64,000 bases of DNA from Xanthoparmelia taractica (taxonomy: Eukaryota; Ascomycota; Lecanoromycetes; Lecanorales; Parmeliaceae), in NCBI GenBank assembly GCA_033085395.1, contig JANQBS010000034.1, positions 183,254 through 247,253 of the forward strand, written 5' to 3'. This document shows, in pieces, positions 56,801 through 64,000 of this stretch (position 1 is its first letter; each line of letters starts with the position of its first letter). The notes beneath the pieces are model-generated. The model was not told the DNA's origin. It saw only the letters and a program-made list of their open reading frames with translations, and searched no databases. The position numbers were made by a program, and so were the translations under genes.

Positions 56801-57142
56801 TATAAACTCACGATTGCCAATACAGTTGAGGCGCGCATCCTTGAGCTGCAGGAGAAAAAGCGGGCTCTAGCCAATGCAGCCATCGGCGGCGACGGGAAAG
56901 CGGCTGGCAAGCTAAGCATGAAAGACATCTTAAACCTATTTAGGAAGGATGCAGAAAATGAGGGAAGGCACAAGGCAGAAGCGATCTTGGGAGGCAAGAC
57001 GAGAATACTTACAGCTGCGGGAGGCAGTAGCTCTAGTCCAGGGGATGAGAAAGGAGGACAGAGCATGAGAGCAACGCCACCAGCGATAGAGCATAGAGGT
57101 GTTAGTCGGAAAGAGGATTCTGTCTTCGGGCGGAGATGGTAA
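53893..57142 (+). CDS. SNF2-family ATPase, ULS1/Rrp-like
   Basis: Two exons, 53893-56611 and 56742-57142, 1039 residues. Disordered N-terminus of about 215 residues, then motif I GGILADDMGLGKT, DEAH box (VILDEAHTIKN), LTGTPMQNN, FMKRRTKDVL, a C-X2-C...C-X2-C zinc site (CDVCQMEL and CAECEEDL), a long acidic Ser/Asp/Glu insert (about 690-800), and the helicase C half: FIVFSQFTSMLDLI, YDGSM, LCSLKCGSLGLNL, FWNPF joined to VEEQAIDRVHRLNQ. This is the Rad5/16-like group near yeast Uls1 and S. pombe Rrp1/Rrp2, which remove SUMO-modified or Rad51-bound proteins from DNA with ATP. The zinc site sits where a RING lies in those proteins, but it has only four Cys, so E3 activity is doubtful. Confidence 0.88.
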
Positions 57143-57609
57143 TGGGTGTTTTCTTTCTATCTCGACACGAAGGTCACGACATAGAGCGCCTTGCGATGGA
57201 TATGCGAAATGGGACACATGCAATCTTCTACCTTCCTAGATTCCATACTAAGATTTTCAGGCTTTGCTACCATGTCCGCCAGTCGCATGGGTGACACTCT
57301 GGTCAGATGTGACTTGACTAGGCCCGGCAAATTGTTCGTAACCCTTCTGCTGAATATAATTCTTTGACTTGAAACGCCTTCCTCCAGTAGGGCTGATTGC
57401 CGTTACCCGAGCGACAACTATTTGTAGACCTCGCTAATTTCTCCACTCTAGCGCCCATGCTGAATGCTTGGCAGCACCATCATTGCATGGCTCACTATGG
57501 AGACAATGCCATTGATATCTATATAGGGGCCGTGTCAACCTCGCGCTTTCCTCCCCACATCTGATGCTCTGCACAACTTTTGCCAATTTACTTAGGTATC
57601 TACCTAGGG
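57143..57609. other. Intergenic, glucanase promoter
   Basis: No gene recognised. A T/C-rich stretch precedes the glucanase ATG. Confidence 0.4.
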
Positions 57610-59989
57610 ATGCCTTCGCCCTCTCACCGCAATGTCCGTACCCGCCCTGTCAGACATTCCAACCCCCGCACACGGCATGCTGCAGAAAGGGAAGAAAGGA
57701 AGGAACACGGCACACCTGAGAAATCGAGAACGCCAAAACGAAGAACCCAGAGCCCGGAGCGCTCTTCAAGGCAAGAGCGCACCACCCAGAAACGGACAAG
57801 AAGCCCGGAGCGCAGAAGTACGAGGATTGTAGTAGAAGAGGAGTATGAGTCGGAAAGTGAGAGCGAGCAAGAACCTAGAGCTCCGCAGAAAATGAGGGAC
57901 AGAAGCCCCACGCGGACGGCCCAGACTAGGAGAAGAAGTCCACAACGGAAACCCAAGAAATATGTCATGGAGGAGAAGCATAGGAGTTACGAATCCGACA
58001 CAACAGCACGAAGTTCCAATCCTCTATCAATGGAGTCGCTCGCGAAATTGGATGCGCTTAATGAGAAGACTGGAGGTCGGGTCAAAGAAAGAGAAAAGAG
58101 AGACAGAGTATGGAGCGAGAAGAAAACGGTCAAAGAGAAAGTGGTGTCAGAGCGAGTTCCAAAGGAGAAGGTCAAGCACAGACGGAGATCTGATGGAACG
58201 TACGGGAGGGTGGACCGAAGAAGGGTGGCGAGTGGGCCGTTGCTTGAAGAGGGTAGATCTAAGAGGGCAAGAGGAGGATACGTGAGCGCAGATGAGAGGA
58301 ATGGGAAAAGAAGATTCGGAAGGAAATGCTGGATTGCTGTTGGGGTAGTGGTACTTTTGCTTGTTATCTTAATACCCGTCGCCATTGTGGTGAGTAAGAA
58401 GAAGTCTGGACCAAGTGGTGGAAGTGGTTCCTCAGGCAGTGGGAGTGATCCCAGTAACAGCAACTTGAATGGAGTCAGTGAGAATGATATACCCACAGCT
58501 GCAAAGAACACGATTCTGGACCCGTTTACGTGGTATGATACAACGCACTTCAATGTCACCTATACGAATGACACAGTTGGAGGCTTGTCTATCATGGGAC
58601 TTAACTCGACGTGGAATGATACGACGCAAGCCAATAAGTTCGTGCCATCACTGGATAAAGTATGGGCCTATGGGACAATGCCAATCCGAGGCGTCAATCT
58701 TGGAGGCTGGCTATCCATCGAGCCATTCATCACCCCAAGTCTGTTTAATACGTACAAGTCTGACCAGAACATTATCGACGAGTATACCTTGTCGACGCTA
58801 CTTGGGCCAAGCAAAGCCGCGCAGGTGCTCGAGAAGCACTACTCGCAGTTTATCACCGAGGAAGATTTCGCGAATATCCAGGCGGCAGGGTTCGATCATG
58901 TGAGGATTCCGTACTCTTACTGGGCAGTCACCACGTATCCAGGGGACCCATATGTTCCCAAGATAAGCTGGCGGTATCTACTCCGAGGTATTGAGTACGC
59001 GAGGCAGTACGGGTTGAGAGTCAACCTGGATCTGCACGCTCTTCCGGGCAGTCAGAACGGGTGGAATCACAGCGGCCGTCAGGGTCCAATTGGATGGTTG
59101 AACGGCACTGATGGGGCCTTGAATGCGCAACGCTCGCTTGATATTCATACGCAGCTATCTACCTTCTTCGCTCAGCCGCGGTACCAGAACGTCATCACCA
59201 TCTATGGCCTCGTGAATGAGCCTAAGATGACTGCCCTCTCTCAGTCAGCAGTCGTTGATTGGACAACCAGTGCTGCGCAGATCGTCCGCAAGAGCGGTAT
59301 GAACCAGACAATTGCTTTTGGAGATGGGTTTTTAGGAATCGAAAAGTGGCAAAGGCAGCTTCAGGGAATTAACGGAATGGTTCTGGATGCACATGAATAC
59401 ACAATCTTCGATCCCAACTTGATCGTTCTGAACCATACAGCGAAGGTGCAGTACGCCTGTACTGGGTGGACGGGCCAGATGAAGTTGAGTGAGGATACAA
59501 CCACTGGGTAAGACTCCTGACAGGCGGGGTGCCAAAGGCGTTTGCTCACTCCTTTGTAGCTTCGGACCCACACTCTGCGGCGAATGGTCTCAAGCCGACA
59601 CTGACTGCACCACCTACCTCAACGACGTCAATGCCGGCACCCGCTGGGAAGGAACATTGCACTCAACCGATCGCACCGTCGCCGTCCTCTCCCCCCATTG
59701 CCCCTCGAAATCCTCCTCTTGCTCCTGCTCCTCCGCCAACGCTAACCCGTCTTCCTACTCCGACACCTACAAATCCTGGCTCATGATGAACGCCGAGGCC
59801 CAAATGTCAAGTTACGAAAGCGCTTGGGGGTGGTTCTATTGGACCTGGACGACGGAATCGGCGACGCAGTGGGATTGGAAGGCGGGCATGGCGAATGGCA
59901 TTTTGCCGTCTAAGACTTGGAATCGGAATTTCAATTGTACGAGTGCGGTGCCGGATTTTGCGGGGCAGGGGTTGAGTGAGAATTATTGA
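57610..59989 (+). CDS. exgD: GH5 glucan 1,3-beta-glucosidase, membrane-anchored ExgD type
   Basis: Two exons, 57610-59507 and 59560-59989, 775 residues. Residues 1-245 form a basic cytosolic tail with RSPER/RSPT motifs; a type II membrane anchor follows (WIAVGVVVLLLVILIPVAIVV), then a Gly/Ser linker and the catalytic domain. GH5 features: RGVNLGGWLSIEPFI, HVRIPYSYWAV, NLDLHALPGSQNGW, acid/base Glu in IYGLVNEP, and nucleophile Glu in TLCGEWSQA, reached by the 52-base intron. Several N-glycosylation sites lie on the outside. The enzyme cleaves beta-1,3-glucan ends at the cell surface and helps wall remodelling. Confidence 0.93.
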
Positions 59990-60600
59990 GAGGAGGGTTG
60001 TTGGCATTGCGAGGCGTTTTATGAATTGCATTTCACAGTTATAAGACGTACTTTGGGTTATATCAAATACATGGTGCATAGCGAGCACGGCTTTGTAGCG
60101 GCTTATGACTCGCGCAGTGGGGTCGATCTGGGTGTGTATCTCAGCATCTTGTATGGAGAATGTATATAGTTTAGTGGACCTTGAGCGTTGAATCCGACTT
60201 CCCTTCCAAAGCAGAGGTATACTTGGATACAAGCATTAGGGTATTATTGTCATCGAAATCGCACCCTTCAGCACTTATAGAACGTTCGGCTTAAGGTCGT
60301 AAATGTCTACGGCGAGGGGCAGTGCATCGTTGGTTGGATTGGAGGTATTTTCAACGTCAAGGCGTGCTATGGACTTATGCTCAGTTTGAGGGCGGTCTTC
60401 CAAAGCTATGGTATTGCAGATGTATCCTAAACGGATCGATCCCACGTCGCAACATTTCCCCATATAAACAGAAGACGAGGGAGTACCCTTCCGAAAACGT
60501 GATCAGAGTCCAGCTTATTCCCTGCCCACAAGACTACGACGGAACGTAGACCGCATTTCGCTCTCACATCCAAACGGCGCCACAACAAAATCTTAACACC
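59990..60600. other. No gene recognised
   Basis: 3' region of the glucanase and a stretch with short unsupported frames. Confidence 0.4.
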
Positions 60601-61721
60601 ACAAAGTCCTCAACATTAAGAGCTTCTTCCCCTCTCCCGCCTCCTTGCTCTCTCTCCCCGCGCGTCCTTCCGGGTTGGGCTTGCGCTCCTGGCGTGCCCT
60701 GCAGGCTTTGCAGGCGTACTCTGGGGACCTGATCCCGGTGCTCCGGCGCTGGATGAGCAGCTGGTCTCGGCGATGATAGTGGGATTTCATCCATCAGACC
60801 CAGGGATGATAGTGGCTGCTACCGCCCGAGCGCTCCTGTATGGGGTTGGCTGAGAGACCGGTAAGTTGAAGTAGAATTGTTGTCCGATTGACGTCCTCGG
60901 ATTGGGTCTTCGTCCTCATCCGCAGACCCAGATCCAGGGTCCCCATCGCGAGAAGAAATAGAGCTAGGTTCCAGACTTTGTAACCCTTCACCCGGGCCCG
61001 AAATGGGGTGTGGCACATTCACTGGAGATGTTGAAGTGAACCTTCGCTCGGACCCGAACCGTGGCTTAGCACACGTTCGCTGGAGCAGCTGGAGAATTTA
61101 ATGGCGTAGGAGAGTCACCTCCCAGGCTTAGCAGATCAGGAGCTAGGCGAGAAAGGTGTTCAGTGGGGGGTTCTGACGGCGCAGAGGGATCTTACGCAAA
61201 GAGGTTGGATCAGAGGGCCAAGGCCTCTTCGTGATAGAGGCTTGAAGCTGGGGTTTCCAATCCGTTGCGCACGGCTTCTGAGACGGCTTTGACCATTGCC
61301 CAACCTGAGTTTAGTGGTAGCAAGCGGGTTGCCAAAAGTTGTGACATCGGTAGTGGGCCCGGTGCGAGAGGTTACGACAGGGTGGTCAAATGCATTGAGG
61401 AGCTGACTACGAGGAGGTGAGTGGGATGCACGTCCTGGAACAAGAGTTGAGGGAGCGACGACTTACTCGAAGATACCAAGCTCCTGAGACGTGAGACCAC
61501 CGCCGTGGTTCATGGTCCGTATTTGGAGCTTCTGCTCGACCTTCATAAGCACAGAGGCGGCTGCGTTGGTGCTCTTGACAGCAAATAAGTGCGCATGCTG
61601 GCTATAAGGCGTTGAGCAGGGGCTTAGAGAAGTAGGTGAAATACGCAGGAATTGTCGTTGGAGTGCGAACGTACCCAGCCTGACGGAGCTCGAGGGACCC
61701 AAACTTGCCGGTGTACAACAT
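60564..61721 (-). CDS. Uncertain multi-exon small gene
   Basis: Two exons can be argued: 61721-61675 (MLYTGKFGSLELRQAG) and 61601-61467 (QHAHLFAVKSTNAAA, LMKVEQKLQIRTM), joined in frame by GT-AG sites. Further exons probably follow around 61290-61180 and 60790-60590, where the minus strand has a CKACRARQERK stretch, but I cannot fix them. No family recognised. The segment at 63.0-63.5 kb carries similar pieces (QHA after an intron; the ERK stretch), so these may be paralogues. Confidence 0.3.
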
Positions 61722-61767
61722 ATAGGAGTGTCAAATGGGCGTATTGCTTTCAAATTTCCGCTTGCTC

Positions 61768-61798
61768 GATATTATATATACATAATACTATGTATATA
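61768..61798. repeat. AT-rich inverted repeat
   Basis: TATATACATA, a four-base loop, then TATGTATATA: near-perfect palindrome just upstream of the small gene above, possibly a TATA-rich promoter or a replication-prone hairpin. Confidence 0.7.
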
Positions 61799-62164
61799 TG
61801 TATAAGATAAGGCGTAGCGTTATGAGAAGAAGATGACCTTGATGGTCTCGAGATATATGTAGGAAAGAAGATGCAGACTGCGAGATCTTATACTTGTAGT
61901 TCACATCAGTGAAATCATTTTAAGTACTCATTCATTCAAGATAAACCATGACAAGACGATGAATAGCAGTAACTTCCAGTCGAATGACTACATTTGCGCC
62001 ATATGCAGGCCATTCCAGTGAATTGGATGTACTTGCTCAGCATCGTTGTAGCGTGAACCTTTCCTACCTATTGATAGAGTGACGCACTCACTGTAAGTGG
62101 GAGAGTGAAGTGTTATGTAAGCTGTCAAGTCTGATGGGCTTGACAAGAACCCCTAGTCCTAATC

Positions 62165-62290
62165 GAGGTTTCAACTCCTATCGAATTTCGTATTCCTATA
62201 TTCCCCCAACAAACACCCGAACAACAATCCTATTCGAGGTTCTCTTACTAATGTTCGTATTCCTATATATCCCCAACAAACCCCCGAGCC
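62165..62290. repeat. Imperfect tandem duplication, about 68 bp
   Basis: Two adjacent units both start CGAGGTT and include TTCGTATTCCTATAT followed by CCCCAACAAAC and CCCGA. The second unit is slightly shorter. Confidence 0.75.
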
Positions 62291-62955
62291 AACTTTGAAA
62301 GTCGGTGATTATCTACGAGAGCTCTCCGTTGGTGTCGAAGAGCACGTCATACACCGTCATTTCCCTATCATGACAGTCTAAGCAGCTTAGTAGCTTGGAA
62401 CGGAGGACGTGGCTTATACATACGTCGAGCGTGCTTGCTGTACCCCACAGGTTCCGATGATCTACGATAGCAGCTTGAAGGTATGGTTGGGAAAGCATCA
62501 TTCACTCTCAAACGGCTGAGCGAGCGCATCCGCTCTTTATCTAACCCTGTCAAGATAGCACGTTTAGTTCAAGTCAGAAAATGGTGGTATAGCAATCCCC
62601 CCAATGATAGAGCGAACGTGGATCGCGAATCTCGAATCTAATTAATAAAGTTCGTAGTAATACATGTAGTGTTAGAAAAGGAGAAGAAAAAAAAAGAAGA
62701 AAACCGTCCTCGCATGAAAGCTTCGCTCCTCGGAATGAACTGTTGTCGAAATTGAAACATAACAATTGGCCGTCGGTTCGTCGCTCTACCCTTCGTTATG
62801 CACAAAGTGCATCATACGCTGGACCTGCATCCTTTCCTACCGAACGGTAAGACCACTGTCCGTGATGCTTCTTGGTGCATTGCCGTGTGATCAATCACAT
62901 CTGTATCTTTCCAACGGTGCCACAACATGGTCTGGGCCCTATAGAATAATCTACC

Positions 62956-64000
62956 TCACGAGCTTCCTCTTCTCCCCTTACCGATCCTCACTCTCCCCTG
63001 TGAGTGCGCTGCCGCTGGACTTGCGCTCCTAGCACGCCCTGCAGCGTGTCCTGGCCTGCCTAAGATCAAGGTCTTGGCATGACGCGAGTTATTGAAGTCC
63101 AGGTCGATCATAGTCTGCCAGTTGATATCGTCCACGACTGACATTAGGCGGGACGTCGCAATGCTAGTCTCTGCTCTTCCGTGGGATTCGAAAACTGAGT
63201 ACTCAATGGGTAGGTCGGTCGTTGAACATGGAGTAGCGGTAGCGAAGAGGGTAGCTGCGGCTCCGGTGCTGATGGCTGTGGAGGTATAAGATTGCAATTT
63301 TATGCAGCCGAAAATATCGGTATGCCTAGATATGACAGTAAGCAGGGATGCCAGCAGTATGAAGGGAAGCATGAGCGGTACACTCACAGAAATACCTTCA
63401 CCTGAGCAGCTAATGATGACTCCTCAGCTTCAGCATGCTGACTGTGAAGTACGGTGAGTAAGGTTCAATACCATAGAGCAGGGATTTAAGAACGAGAAAC
63501 CTACATAAAAAGCTTCAGCTGTCTGGCCATAGATGCCTCATTATCGTTACAGTCATCGTGCTTCTCCTCATCCTGGTCGAGCCTGACACTGGCACCGGCG
63601 TTCGGCGCTGAAGGTGCGTTGCTTGCCAATGGAGCTCTGACGGCGAAGACCCCTGCAGCTGGCCTGTACTCAGGATGCCAGGAGTAGCGAACGGAGAACA
63701 CCGAAAGGGACGTGAGCAGCTGGTTGTTATTTTGAAAGAGGTTCAGCTGCGCGATGATCTGCTGTGGATCTCGACTCTCCCCTGGAAACATTATGTTGAA
63801 AGACTCCTGGAGGTCCTCGAAATCCATTTTACGGTAGTGATTATATGCAAGATAGGCCCGGCGCTCGATTGGCATGGCTCTACAGGCAAGGAGAATGATA
63901 GGGCGCACTGGCTCCGAGGGGTGCTTAGTGTTCTCATTCATGAAGGCATACACATCGGGACCAAGCAGTACTGTAGATAGATGATTGGGCCGTCCCAACG
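62956..64000 (-). CDS. Partial unknown gene running off the window end
   Basis: The clearest exon is 63998-63503: it is open to the window edge with no ATG nearby (the first triplet is TTG), so the true start lies beyond 64000. It shows LLACRAMPIERRAYLAYNHY and FEDLQESFNIMFPGE, then FAVRAPLAS and an acidic stretch. A donor in AAGCTTTTTAT|GTAGGT joins in frame to a second exon near 63438 (QHAEAEESSLAAQVKVFL). Downstream limits are unclear; the frame at 63387-62956 may or may not belong. No family recognised. Confidence 0.35.

Larger units (their letters stand above)
61722..62955. other. AT-rich gene-poor stretch with repeats
   Basis: Holds a hairpin-forming AT palindrome near 61770-61796, a two-copy tandem repeat at 62165-62290 and an A-rich run near 62685. 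No gene found. Confidence 0.5.

Noticed and set aside
1..64000. CRISPR array, prophage, bacterial insertion sequence or full-length transposon
   Set aside because: No spaced identical repeats, no transposase, reverse transcriptase or integrase motifs were seen on either strand; the gene content is fungal throughout.

Overview
The window is nuclear DNA from a filamentous ascomycete (Pezizomycotina). The evidence is genes typical of that group (a fungal phytochrome hybrid kinase, Ubc8-type E2, Atg12, Dbf4-type protein, MED7, a membrane-anchored GH5 glucanase, a YANK-type AGC kinase), short GT-AG introns mostly of 48-160 bases, and no operons. Species cannot be named from this. Many lie in class-level synteny blocks of Dothideomycete/Eurotiomycete type, but that is inference.

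Layout. 1-9 kb: a TMEM205-like membrane protein, an MFS amino-acid/drug transporter, a PAP2 lipid phosphatase, Mediator subunit 7 and a fungal multi-pass membrane protein. 10-19 kb: a 1162-residue coiled-coil protein with an exact 159-bp internal repeat, a small unknown gene and a BAHD/Tri101-type acyltransferase. 19.9-26.8 kb: a compact housekeeping block of UBC8, PanB, ATG12 and DBF4. 27.9-29.6 kb: a decayed PPC-decarboxylase-like flavoprotein domain fused to an F-box-like stretch and WW-type ankyrin-like repeats, divergent from the phytochrome at 30.9-35.3 kb. 36.5-40.9 kb: the YANK kinase converging on a PTPA (RRD1-type) gene.

41-53 kb is the accessory part. Two ankyrin proteins stand back to back: one with a fungal STAND/NLR-type N-terminal helical domain and a C-terminal membrane anchor, and one protein-kinase/ankyrin fusion. 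They are enclosed by diverged direct repeats (about 40.94-41.09 and 49.16-49.33 kb). The right copy is the promoter and first codons of an intact AT-hook gene; the left copy is a broken remnant of the same. The interval also holds tRNA relics, a second pair of direct repeats and inverted repeats. A decayed relative of the small gene at 16 kb lies at 52.3-52.7 kb.

53.4-64 kb: an SNF2/ULS1-type ATPase with an in-frame stop upstream, an ExgD-type glucanase, and two poorly resolved, possibly related small genes at 60.6-61.7 kb and 63-64 kb, the last running off the window.
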